A stretch of DNA of 64,000 bases from the NCBI GenBank assembly GCA_964403335.1, contig CAYOFI010000001.1, positions 1 through 64,000 of the forward strand. The letters are read 5' to 3'. This document shows positions 39,506 through 47,170 of this stretch, in pieces. The translations under genes were made by a program, and so were the position numbers. The stretch comes from CAZYAK01 sp964403335. GTDB lineage: Bacteria; Patescibacteriota; Gracilibacteria; Peribacterales; Peribacteraceae. The notes under the pieces are model-generated. The model saw only the letters and a list, made by a program, of their open reading frames with translations, searched no databases and was not told the origin of the DNA. Each line of letters opens with the position of its first letter. The first letter of the stretch is position 1.

Positions 39506-40273
39506 ATGGACACCATGCGTCGCCCCGCATGTTTTCTCCTCAGTGCTCTGTTGGCGGTACCGTCCGTTCTGTTTTGGGCGCCGCCAAAAATAGTGAACGC
39601 CGTAACCGTCTCGCGGTACCCACTCCCCGTATCGTTGCGCCGGCAGTTGCGCGTGTCACGTGTCCAAGTGCGTGCCGCAGGATTGAGAGTCACGCGCACG
39701 CACGCATCGTCATCCGCATCGTACGTCGTTCGCGTTCCCGCTCGCGTTTCGGATCCCGAGCCCGCGGCATTGCCGATGAGGCAGGAAAGTCTTTCCAGCA
39801 GTTCTCGCAGCAGTGCTCCGAATTCCGTGAAACGTCCGTTCACGCGGATCTTCCCGTCCGTGCATGCGACGGCGGTCCAGGAAGAAGTTCTTCGCTTGGT
39901 CAATCGTGAACGGAGCAACGCAGGACTTCCCCCGCTGGTGTTCCATGCTTTGTTGCAACAATCCGCACAGCAGTATGCGGAGTACATGGCCGACGAAGGA
40001 TTTTTCTCGCACCGTGACCCGTCGGGCGACGCATCCCTGGACCGCATCCGGGCCACGGGATATTTGGATCCGCCCTGTGACTGTTCCTGGACCTATCTCA
40101 CGGGGGAAAACCTCGGGCACGGACAGGATTCCCCGGCGGAAGTGATGGAGGGATGGATGAACTCGCCTGGCCACCGGGCAAACATTCTCAATCCGGGATT
40201 TACGGAAATAGGGGTAGGCGTGTTTGATGGCTACTGGGTGCAGAATTTCGGAACCGTGCGGGAAACAGAGTGA
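39506..40273 (+). CDS. Secreted CAP/SCP-domain protein
   Basis: 255 aa from the ATG at 39506 (39515 is also possible). Signal peptide about 4-31. A basic Ser-rich stretch lies at about 35-120. The CAP domain spans about 130-255: VLRLVNRERSNAGLPPL, the His in FFSHRDPSG, the second site GENLG, then VMEGWMNSPGHRANILNPGF with the conserved His, and TEIGVGVF near the end. These are the bacterial YkwD-type CAP signature. Bacterial CAP proteins bind or act on cell-wall material, but activity is not settled. It lies after sortase in the same direction. Confidence 0.9.
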   Translation: MDTMRRPACFLLSALLAVPSVLFWAPPKIVNAVTVSRYPLPVSLRRQLRVSRVQVRAAGLRVTRTHASSSASYVVRVPARVSDPEPAALPMRQESLSSSSRSSAPNSVKRPFTRIFPSVHATAVQEEVLRLVNRERSNAGLPPLVFHALLQQSAQQYAEYMADEGFFSHRDPSGDASLDRIRATGYLDPPCDCSWTYLTGENLGHGQDSPAEVMEGWMNSPGHRANILNPGFTEIGVGVFDGYWVQNFGTVRETE

Positions 40274-40348
40274 CAAAAAGAGTGTTCACGCCATTCTTGA
40301 CAGAGACTTTTGTGCATGAGAGCGTTTGCGGCCTTTCTCTATTTTTGT

Positions 40349-41662
40349 ATGCGCATGCGTTCGCTCTTCGCCACCGGCTCCGTCTTGATTGCCCTTTGCG
40401 TCACCACCATCGCACACGCCGCTCCACCCGTGTACATTTCCGCCGTACAGTTTCACGCGTTTGACGGCGCAATCGCCAAAGCACTGGGGTACGAATCCAC
40501 TTCCGTCCTGTACCTGCGCGAGATTGCCTCCATCACCGAAGATCAGCGCAGAATTCGCAATCAGTACGAGCCCATCGGCTGTCATCCGTTTTACGTGATG
40601 ATCAACGGCAAAGTGGAGGAGACCGGCTACGACTGCCGCTCGTTTTTCTGTGTCGGCTACTCCAAAGGTCCCAAGCAGTGCGAAGATGTTCGCGGCAATT
40701 CCTACGGCGGAGTGGTGGAAATCAACAACCGGCTTGGTCTGGTGACTATCCAGGACGTCCGCAAGTTTTACACGGAGTATGCCGTGGAAGACCGTACCGA
40801 TGGCATGAAGCAGCGGATCGCGGAAATGGCGGCCATCAAGTGCTATCCCTACTTCATCCAGGAGTTCGATGTCGTCGTGGGAGACGGGTATGAGTGCAAA
40901 GCCATCGGCCGGTATCCGCGCTATTCGGGTAATTTCACCTGCACCACGGACACGCGCAACAAAGAAGGCCAGCAATGCTCCATCCAATTGCGTACGAATG
41001 AATTGCAGTACCGCGCGGAGCTGGTGTCGACCGCGTCGGGCAGCGTGCTGTCGTCCTCGTCTGCATCTTCCGTTCAATCATCCACCGGTGCCACGTCTTC
41101 CGTCGCATCATCAGCGGCGTCATCAGTGCAGCCCGTGACGTTCCCGGATGTGGAGCAGGGCAAGTACGGCTACACGGCCATCGTGTCGCTTGCCACGCGC
41201 GGCATCATCAAGGGCTACGCCGACGGCACGTTTAAGCCGAACAAAAGCGTGAACCGCGCCGAGTTCATGCAATTGCTGGTGCTGGGTGTGCATCCTCTGG
41301 AGCGCAAGGGCGATGCGTGGTGCTTCCCCGACGTTGTAGCTGATTGGTTCTCCGAAGCCGTCTGTGCAGGAAAACGCTTAGGATGGGTCGCCGGATATCC
41401 CGATAAAAAGTTCCACCCCGAACGCACCATCCGCAAATCCGAAGCCATCAAAATCATCGTCTCTTCGCTCGGACTGCCCATTGCGTCCAGCGCACCGCTT
41501 CCCGCGGGCGTGACGGAGAGCGCGTGGTACACGCCCTATGTGCGCAAGGCGGTGGAGTTGAAAATTCTCCTGGAGCCGGGGTTCGTCGCCGATGCCGAGG
41601 TCACCCGCGCCGATACGGCCGTGTGGATGTATAGGGCGTTAAAAGTCAAGGAATCGCTCTAA
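40349..41662 (+). CDS. Secreted protein with Cys-rich N-domain and C-terminal SLH domains
   Basis: 437 aa from the ATG at 40349, which starts a clean signal peptide (RSLFATGSVLIALCVTTIAHAA); earlier in-frame starts at 40310 and 40316 add about 11-13 residues. Residues about 25-230 form a Cys-containing domain of unknown type (YEPIGCHPFYVMINGKVEE repeated later as IKCYPYFIQEFDVVVGDG, so it is probably an internal duplication). A Ser/Ala linker lies at about 235-265. Three SLH repeats follow: FPDVEQGKYGYTAIVSLATR, the CFPDVVADWFSEAVC segment and a weaker third ending WMYRALK. The protein should attach to the wall through the SLH repeats. Confidence 0.87.
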   Translation: MRMRSLFATGSVLIALCVTTIAHAAPPVYISAVQFHAFDGAIAKALGYESTSVLYLREIASITEDQRRIRNQYEPIGCHPFYVMINGKVEETGYDCRSFFCVGYSKGPKQCEDVRGNSYGGVVEINNRLGLVTIQDVRKFYTEYAVEDRTDGMKQRIAEMAAIKCYPYFIQEFDVVVGDGYECKAIGRYPRYSGNFTCTTDTRNKEGQQCSIQLRTNELQYRAELVSTASGSVLSSSSASSVQSSTGATSSVASSAASSVQPVTFPDVEQGKYGYTAIVSLATRGIIKGYADGTFKPNKSVNRAEFMQLLVLGVHPLERKGDAWCFPDVVADWFSEAVCAGKRLGWVAGYPDKKFHPERTIRKSEAIKIIVSSLGLPIASSAPLPAGVTESAWYTPYVRKAVELKILLEPGFVADAEVTRADTAVWMYRALKVKESL

Positions 41663-41747
41663 ACAGCTATCCATGACACTGTCCACTCTACGGTGGACAA
41701 AATGCTCCAAATCTCCTAGTATTCGCCCCTTTATTCTTCATTTCTCT

Positions 41748-43385
41748 ATGGTTTCCTCCTTTCTTCGCAAAGCTGCTGCCCAGGTGACAGTTCTTGCCGT
41801 CATTTGTTCCCTGCTGCCGGTCTCCATGGCCTCTGCTGCTGCACCCACCCCGCAGTGCAACAACAAAGATGCCACAATCATTGGAGGAAATGGCGGCCAA
41901 ACGATTATCGGCACGGCCAATGACGATGTGATTTTTGCCGGCAATGGCGCCGATACAATCTATGGAATGGGCGGAAATGACACCATCTGTGGAAACAATG
42001 GTGCGGATATCATTGTGACGTTGAATGGAGCCGATTGGATCGATGGCGGAAATGGTCAGGATGTCTGCACACCCGGCGGCGGCAATAACACGCTTATCAG
42101 CTGCGACACGGTGATCGGCGGTGGATCCAGCTCTTCCAGCAGTTCCAGCTCGACATCCTCCAGCAGTTCCTCCACGTCCAGCTCCAGCTCGGTCTCATCC
42201 AGTTCAAGTTCGACGTCCACGTCATCGAGCTCCGTGTCTTCCTCCAGCTCGAGTGTCAGTTCTTCGTCTTCGAGTTCTTCGTCCAGTTCCAGCTCGGTGT
42301 CTTCGTCGTCCAACTCCTCTACGTCGACATCTTCCAGCAGCTCCAGTTCTGTCAGTTCATCAAGTTCTTCTTCCTGCTCCCAGGTGCCGCCGATTCCTGA
42401 GCCGCTGATCTGCCCCAATGGTTCGTTGAATATCCCGGCGTACGTGGAAGGATGCTGGGTCGTTCCTGGTTGTCCTGCATCCAGCTCCAGTTCGTCTGAA
42501 TCGTCCTCCTCCAGCAGCTCTGAGTCGTCCAGCTCCAGTTCGTCTGAGGGTTCCTCTTCCTCCAGCAGCTCGTCCAGTTCGTCCGAAGGATCCAGCTCGT
42601 CATCCTCCAGCTCCAGCTCGGCAGCATCTGAGTCCTCCTCGTCCAGCAGTTCTGCTTCCAGTGAAGGATCGTCATCGTCCTCTGCATCCGTAAGCACCAC
42701 CGAGACGGAAGAAGATTCCCTCGCAGGCAGCGCTTCTCCGGCGACCGATGACCCCAATGGTTCCTATCGCGGTTCCCGCACCAATGAGATTGATAACAAG
42801 ATCTGGTTTCTGACTGCAGATCTCTTCAATGGCGTTCCTCCCGCCGCACAGGGTGGTACGACAGGTCGCAATCTCCTCCGGGCAAACAAAGAGGTGCTTG
42901 CCGCATTCTGCGCCATTCAACGCATGCTCCCGGTCGATGCTTCTGCTGATTTAATCCAACATGCCGCAAACGTCTTTGCCGCTGCGACTGGCTTCAATGC
43001 CAACTACATTGCCGATCAATTGCCGGATACGTCCCTGTGTGCCGATATCACCGCCTCACTTCGCCCGCAGTACGTGGCGTTTGATGCTCCTGCGAAGGTC
43101 ATCCCCGTGGATGCCAAGGGCAACGTGCGCTCCGCAAACCGCACGTGGAATGCGTGTTACGACGCGTATTTCGAAGGATACGCGTTGACCAAAGAGGACA
43201 TCCGCGAGAATGAGCAGGTTGATAAGGACGGCACGCCGCGCGATTGCGCCTACTATTTCAACTTCTCCGCGCAGACCGTGTATTACCCGGACTATTCCAT
43301 CTATTTGGGTATCGATGGCGAAGGCAATGTGACGCCTCCGGCAGGATATGTACTCGCACAGAACGTCAAAGTCGCTGTGAAGTAA
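41748..43385 (+). CDS. RTX surface protein with two long poly-Ser linkers
   Basis: 545 aa from the ATG at 41748 after a T/C leader. Signal peptide 1-30. RTX repeats lie at the N-terminal side (about 35-120: GGNGGQTIIG, GNGADTIYG, GGNDTICG, GGNGQDVC), the reverse of the order in the other two RTX proteins. Poly-Ser linker one (about 125-205) is followed by a short Cys/Pro module (CPNGSLNIPAYVEGCWVVPGC), then linker two (about 243-320, Ser with Glu) and a C-terminal domain (about 340-545, WFLTADLFNGVPPAAQGG, YYFNFSAQTVYYPDYSIYLG). The linkers use mixed TCC/AGC/TCG/TCT codons, so the Ser run is kept at protein level. Calcium-binding surface protein; the C-domain role is unknown. Confidence 0.82.
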   Translation: MVSSFLRKAAAQVTVLAVICSLLPVSMASAAAPTPQCNNKDATIIGGNGGQTIIGTANDDVIFAGNGADTIYGMGGNDTICGNNGADIIVTLNGADWIDGGNGQDVCTPGGGNNTLISCDTVIGGGSSSSSSSSSTSSSSSSTSSSSSVSSSSSSTSTSSSSVSSSSSSVSSSSSSSSSSSSSVSSSSNSSTSTSSSSSSSVSSSSSSSCSQVPPIPEPLICPNGSLNIPAYVEGCWVVPGCPASSSSSSESSSSSSSESSSSSSSEGSSSSSSSSSSSEGSSSSSSSSSSAASESSSSSSSASSEGSSSSSASVSTTETEEDSLAGSASPATDDPNGSYRGSRTNEIDNKIWFLTADLFNGVPPAAQGGTTGRNLLRANKEVLAAFCAIQRMLPVDASADLIQHAANVFAAATGFNANYIADQLPDTSLCADITASLRPQYVAFDAPAKVIPVDAKGNVRSANRTWNACYDAYFEGYALTKEDIRENEQVDKDGTPRDCAYYFNFSAQTVYYPDYSIYLGIDGEGNVTPPAGYVLAQNVKVAVK

Positions 43386-43406
43386 TTCATTGAATGCATT
43401 TCAAAG

Positions 43407-43431
43407 ACAGCCTCCGCAAGGGGGCTGTTTT
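43407..43431. terminator. Terminator between the RTX gene and the M23 gene
   Basis: Stem ACAGCCtCC / GGgGGCTGT, loop GCAA, then TTTTGTT on the plus strand, directly against the convergent stop at 43433. Confidence 0.8.
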
Positions 43432-43432
43432 G

Positions 43433-44536
43433 TTATCCGCCTGCGTACCGTTGCACGAACCGGATGGGATTCAGGGTCCACTCTTCAGCGGATGCTGCCG
43501 ACGGTGCGGATGCGGGCGCGTAGGGCGCGTGCGTCGTCTCGCCGTGGCCGCGATCGATCTGCCAGTGCACGTGCGGGCCGGTGGTGTTGCCGGTCATGCC
43601 CACGGCTCCAATGTATTGTCCGGGCGTCACGTCGTCTCCTGCCTGCACGGATGCTGAGGCCATGTGCCCGTAGACCGAGAAAAATGTGCCGTCCGTGGGA
43701 TGACGGTGTTCGATGATGACATGGAGTCCCAATGCGGCATTGTTGCCAACACTCTGCACGCGTCCGCCGGCGATGGACCGCAACGGCGTGCCGAGCGCGA
43801 GCTTGAGATCAATGCCGGGATGATTGCCGGTGAATTCGCCTTGGTCGATGTCGTATGCGCTGAAGAAGCGCGTGGAGTAGGCCAACTTGCGGGTAATTTC
43901 CGGAATGTTGCGCGGGTCGAGCAAATCCTTCAGCGGCACGGTCAATTTTGTGAGGTCATATCCCGGCAAGGAGACAAAGTCCGCGGGCGTCATCTCGCCG
44001 TACGTCCGTTCCCATTCTGCGGGTGTCGTCATCGCGCCCCAGTTGGGGACGGTGGAGACGGGGTAGACGGTGTGGTCGAAGGAGGGGAAAGACGGGACAG
44101 AGGGGATAGACGCGATAGAGGATGAAGATGTGGTGGGATCGGGTGGGCCGGCGTGGAGGATCGGGGCTGCGCTGGAAGCCGATGTCGACGCGGAAGCGGG
44201 CGGCTCATCGGTGGCGAGTGCCGTGCGTTGAGAAATGCGCGAGGAGGCGGAACTTGATGCGGAACCGGCGCCGAAGAGCGCGCGCTTGAGTATTGCAGCG
44301 GATGTGCGCTTGGGGAGAGTGCGTTGCGGAATACGCCGGGGTATCCGGTGATACCGCGGGCTTGAAGATGACAATGCTGCTGCTCGTTGATGTGCGATGT
44401 CGGTGCGCAAATATGCTTCAAGCTGGCCCGTGGACGATGTCAGAAAGCACGTCAAAAACCCGCATACGGCAGCGATGATCGGGGTGCGATGTGCACGCCA
44501 CAACGAGCGGATTGTGTGTGTGATGTGTATGTGCAT
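43433..44536 (-). CDS. M23 (LytM-type) peptidoglycan endopeptidase
   Basis: 367 aa. N-terminal TM or signal anchor (about 18-35). A low-complexity Ser/Ala/Pro region lies at about 50-160. A helical segment (about 165-235) precedes the M23 domain (about 238-345): NHPGIDLKLALGTPL (zinc His and Asp), a VIIEHRH strand, VYGHM, and TGPHVHWQI with the third zinc His and catalytic His. All four metallopeptidase residues are present, so the enzyme should be active on peptide cross-bridges of the wall. The ATG lies 10 bases after a TATACT box on the minus strand. Confidence 0.93.
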   Translation of the reverse strand: MHIHITHTIRSLWRAHRTPIIAAVCGFLTCFLTSSTGQLEAYLRTDIAHQRAAALSSSSPRYHRIPRRIPQRTLPKRTSAAILKRALFGAGSASSSASSRISQRTALATDEPPASASTSASSAAPILHAGPPDPTTSSSSIASIPSVPSFPSFDHTVYPVSTVPNWGAMTTPAEWERTYGEMTPADFVSLPGYDLTKLTVPLKDLLDPRNIPEITRKLAYSTRFFSAYDIDQGEFTGNHPGIDLKLALGTPLRSIAGGRVQSVGNNAALGLHVIIEHRHPTDGTFFSVYGHMASASVQAGDDVTPGQYIGAVGMTGNTTGPHVHWQIDRGHGETTHAPYAPASAPSAASAEEWTLNPIRFVQRYAGG

Positions 44537-44546
44537 TTTTCCAATC

Positions 44547-44555
44547 AGTATACCA
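44547..44555 (-). promoter_or_regulatory. Extended -10 of the M23 gene
   Basis: Minus-strand TGG-TATACT ends 10 bases before the ATG at 44536, predicting only a few bases of leader. Confidence 0.5.
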
Positions 44556-44596
44556 GAAAAACGCCTCTAAGTCATCCCTCACAGCCCTGTCAACAA

Positions 44597-44628
44597 AAAG
44601 AGCCCGGCACATGCGTGGCGGGCTCTTT
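44597..44628 (-). terminator. Terminator of the 44-aa Gln/Gly-rich gene
   Basis: Ten-bp outer stem AAAGAGCCCG / CGGGCTCTTT; read on the minus strand it is followed by TTTTGTTG. It supports transcription of the small gene that ends at 44647. Confidence 0.8.
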
Positions 44629-44646
44629 GGCATTCACACCGGCGAA

Positions 44647-44781
44647 TTACATGTTGCCGCTGGAGCGGTCGGAACCGGCGTTCGATCCCTGCTGGCCGGA
44701 CTGCTGTCCGCCCGTGGATCCTTGACCTTGCTGCTGGTTACCACCACGGCCCTGTTGTGAGCCTTCGCGATTTTCTGCCAT
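44647..44781 (-). CDS. 44-aa Gln/Gly/Ser-rich small protein
   Basis: Starts at the ATG at 44781 after a long C/T-only leader (CTCATCTCTTTTCCCCTCTC) and ends 19 bases before a good terminator, which together support a real gene. The sequence opens MAENREGSQQGRGGNQQQGQ and continues with Gly, Ser and Gln to DRSSGNM. It is likely disordered and cytoplasmic, reminiscent in composition of small stress-response proteins, but no motif is diagnostic. The frame extends upstream to 44919 without support. Confidence 0.65.
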   Translation of the reverse strand: MAENREGSQQGRGGNQQQGQGSTGGQQSGQQGSNAGSDRSSGNM

Positions 44782-44936
44782 AAAAGAGAGGGGAAAAGAG
44801 ATGAGGATAAGGGGAAGGTTTCCGTAGCGCGCGCTTGGGAAGTCTCCCTGCACTGTGGGACGGGTGAAGTTCCCGGATATGACAGAAAATCTCTTTTTGA
44901 TTGTTTCTTTGCCGCGCATGATCGGTCATTCTCCGG

Positions 44937-44942
44937 TAGAAT
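44937..44942 (+). promoter_or_regulatory. -10 box of queA, 6 bases before its ATG
   Basis: TAGAAT followed by TCCCGC and ATG. No clear -35. Predicts a leaderless mRNA. Confidence 0.4.
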
Positions 44943-44948
44943 TCCCGC

Positions 44949-45995
44949 ATGGTGGAGCCATTTGAGGACATTCTCCGGTACTACGATTTCTCCGTGCCTC
45001 AGGCACAAATCGCCACGTCGCCCGCGTCCCCGCGGGACAGTGCGCGGTTGTTGGTGTTCGATCGCCAAACGGGAAAAACCGATTGGGCCGTGTTCCGCGA
45101 CGTCGCGAAATTTCTGCCGCCAAAAACCGTGCTTGTGCTGAACGAGACGAAAGTGATTCCCGCGAAAATGCTTCTCACGCGTACAACCGGCGGCATCGTC
45201 TCCGCGCTCGCGATCGGATCGGACCCTATCACGAACGTCGTCCGCGTGATGGCGAACCGGAAATTGAAGACGGGGGAATTTTTGTCGCTGAACGGCAAAA
45301 CAGGATTTACCGTGGTGGGGGATGATGACCGTTTTTGGCTTCTGCGTCCGACGTTCCCTGTTGCCGATTTGCAGAAGCAACTCGACCGTCACGGCACCAT
45401 GCCGCTGCCGCCGTATATCAAAGATTCACCGCTTTCGAAGTCCGCATTGAAACGCGAGTATCAGACGGTCTTTGCCAAAGAGGCCGGATCCATCGCCGCG
45501 CCCACCGCGTCGCTGCATTTCACGCGCAAATTGTTGAAGGATATTGAGGAGTCCGGGGTCCGCATCGTTCGTCTCACACTGCATGTCCACTTGGGAACGT
45601 TCGCGCCGCTGACGGAAGAGCACTGGAAAACCGGAATATTGCACACAGAGTCCTATGCGATTTCCCCCGATGCCGTGCGCGTCCTCGAAAACGCAAAATC
45701 CGCGGGCGACACCATTGTCGCCGTGGGAACGACTGTCGTCCGTACGCTGGAATCCGCTGCAGACGAATATGGGAAGATCGTCCGGCCGGAAGGGCAGACG
45801 TCGCTGTTCATCCGCGAGGGCTACCGGTTCAGGATGGTTGATTCTCTCATCACGAATTTCCATGTCCCGAAATCGAGCTTACTGATGCTGGTCTCGGCGT
45901 TCGCCGGACGCGAAAATATTCTGGATCTCTATCGCCAAGCCGTCGAGAAACAGTTCAGATTTTTCTCGTTTGGTGATGCGATGTTGATCCGATAA
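44949..45995 (+). CDS. queA: tRNA preQ1 ribosyltransferase-isomerase QueA
   Basis: 348 aa, the usual QueA length. The full-length family pattern is visible: RYYDFSVPQAQIATSPASPRDSARLLVFDR at the N-terminus in two parts, VLVLNETKVIPAKM, LPPYIKDSPLS, the long AEAG-type block YQTVFAKEAGSIAAPTASLHF, TLHVHLGTF, TTVVRTLES, and near the end FRMVDSLITNFHVPKSSLLMLV. QueA moves the ribosyl part of AdoMet to preQ1 in the wobble position of GUN tRNAs, giving epoxyqueuosine. No tgt or preQ1-synthesis gene is in the window, so the base is probably salvaged or made elsewhere. Cytoplasmic. Confidence 0.97.
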   Translation: MVEPFEDILRYYDFSVPQAQIATSPASPRDSARLLVFDRQTGKTDWAVFRDVAKFLPPKTVLVLNETKVIPAKMLLTRTTGGIVSALAIGSDPITNVVRVMANRKLKTGEFLSLNGKTGFTVVGDDDRFWLLRPTFPVADLQKQLDRHGTMPLPPYIKDSPLSKSALKREYQTVFAKEAGSIAAPTASLHFTRKLLKDIEESGVRIVRLTLHVHLGTFAPLTEEHWKTGILHTESYAISPDAVRVLENAKSAGDTIVAVGTTVVRTLESAADEYGKIVRPEGQTSLFIREGYRFRMVDSLITNFHVPKSSLLMLVSAFAGRENILDLYRQAVEKQFRFFSFGDAMLIR

Positions 45996-46011
45996 TCCAT
46001 CCGCAGGAAAT

Positions 46012-46039
46012 TTGACAGAATAGTACAAATATTTACAAT
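46012..46039 (+). promoter_or_regulatory. Consensus sigma70 promoter giving a leaderless mRNA
   Basis: TTGACA, 16-base spacer and TACAAT, followed after only 6 bases by the ATG at 46046. The transcription start should coincide with the start codon. Confidence 0.75.
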
Positions 46040-46045
46040 TACTTC

Positions 46046-46567
46046 ATGCTATCAGTGTCAGCAGAAATGGCCATGGGGACGCTCACGCAATGCGCGAATT
46101 TTGTCGAGGTCCAAACCGGACGCAATCGCGATGTGATTGCGAACATCACGGATGATATGCATCGTTTGATCAACGCGGGGATAGTGCATACCATCGCGTG
46201 TTCCGCGGAACACGCGGTGAATGCGCACTTCGAAGGCTTGACGACACAAGAGGCGTTCCGCGCATTGATGACCGGCACCATCAATGCGCGGCAGGAGCTG
46301 CAAAGATTTTTGGCGTCGGTGCATCCGGAATTGAACCTGGAATTGCAGACGGCATTGGTGATCCTTCAGGAAGCGCGCGTGCGCATGTGCGACGTGCAGG
46401 GAAAACTTCGGGCATTGTCGGCGTCTCCCGCACATGCCGGGGTCATGAGAGCCGTGTGCGTCATCCGTCCGTATACCCGTGAGCAACTTTGTCGGTTGCA
46501 TGCAGATTTTTTCACGTTCGTGCAGCAAAATCGCAGTGAAGAGGGCGTACGGGAACGCCAAGTGTGA
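46046..46567 (+). CDS. Helical cytoplasmic protein of unknown function
   Basis: 173 aa, almost entirely helical, no signal peptide or TM. It has five Cys spread through the chain (TQCANF, IACSAEH, MCDVQ, VCVIR, LCRLH) and no recognisable catalytic motif. It is read from its own consensus promoter with a start codon at the predicted +1. The next gene is convergent. I do not recognise the family. Confidence 0.75.
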   Translation: MLSVSAEMAMGTLTQCANFVEVQTGRNRDVIANITDDMHRLINAGIVHTIACSAEHAVNAHFEGLTTQEAFRALMTGTINARQELQRFLASVHPELNLELQTALVILQEARVRMCDVQGKLRALSASPAHAGVMRAVCVIRPYTREQLCRLHADFFTFVQQNRSEEGVRERQV

Positions 46568-46586
46568 GACGGAGCAGGGCGCAGCC

Positions 46587-47111
46587 TTATTCCGTTTCTT
46601 TGCCTTCCTTCCGAGGACGCTTATTCCGTCGCTTTGATGTGTCCCGGCGGCGCGGATCTGGTTGCAATGATTGACCGTCTTGCACCGACAATCGCGACAG
46701 TCCGTGCTGGCGGATCTCGCGCCAGTAGTAATCGAGCAACGGGGCATGTGCGTGGCCCAGGTAGGCGTCGGACATCTGATCGAGCGCTTCTTCCCCGTAC
46801 TCGGCGACCAGATCGCGATGCACGAAACGGTGCACGAGCTCATCCCAGAAGACGTCGTTGTCATACATGTGCAATTTCTGATGGATCTCTTCGGCCAGAT
46901 CGGGCGCCGGGACGAATGTGCCCGGCTGCTCGCCCGCTTCGATGCACGGTTCGTCTTCGCCGCGCGCGTACAAGTCGTACAGCAAATCGGCTGCGGCGCG
47001 GTGTTCGCCCGTCAATTCCTTGTCCGGGGTCCAGTCGTTCAGCACGGCTTCCCCCAGGGAAGCGAGCAACACCAGCCGGCGGTATTCTTCGGGGGTAAGG
47101 GGGAGGTGCAT
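46587..47111 (-). CDS. Acidic helical protein of unknown function with basic tail
   Basis: 174 aa. Residues 1-140 are acidic and helical (TPEEYRRLVLLASLGEAVLN, EEIHQKLHMYDNDVFWDELV), and residues about 145-174 are Arg/Lys-rich. No signal peptide. It shares the short divergent region with the flippase gene, and on its strand a TATACT box lies 11 bases before the ATG. No known domain recognised. The tail could bind nucleic acid. Confidence 0.75.
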   Translation of the reverse strand: MHLPLTPEEYRRLVLLASLGEAVLNDWTPDKELTGEHRAAADLLYDLYARGEDEPCIEAGEQPGTFVPAPDLAEEIHQKLHMYDNDVFWDELVHRFVHRDLVAEYGEEALDQMSDAYLGHAHAPLLDYYWREIRQHGLSRLSVQDGQSLQPDPRRRDTSKRRNKRPRKEGKETE

Positions 47112-47122
47112 ACGAGGGGAGA

Positions 47123-47163
47123 AGTATACTCTTCTACGACGGTGAGGGGAGGGTCTGTATACT
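47123..47163. promoter_or_regulatory. Divergent -10 boxes for 47111 (minus) and 47171 (plus)
   Basis: The palindromic AGTATACT at 47123-47130 gives a minus-strand TATACT 11 bases before the ATG at 47111. A plus-strand TATACT at 47158-47163 lies 7 bases before the GTG at 47171. Both predict very short or no leader. Confidence 0.5.
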
Positions 47164-47170
47164 CATTTTC

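Noticed and set aside
40297..40302. A perfect TTGACA before the SLH gene
   Set aside because: No acceptable -10 hexamer lies 16-18 bases downstream; the next A/T-rich stretch is too far.
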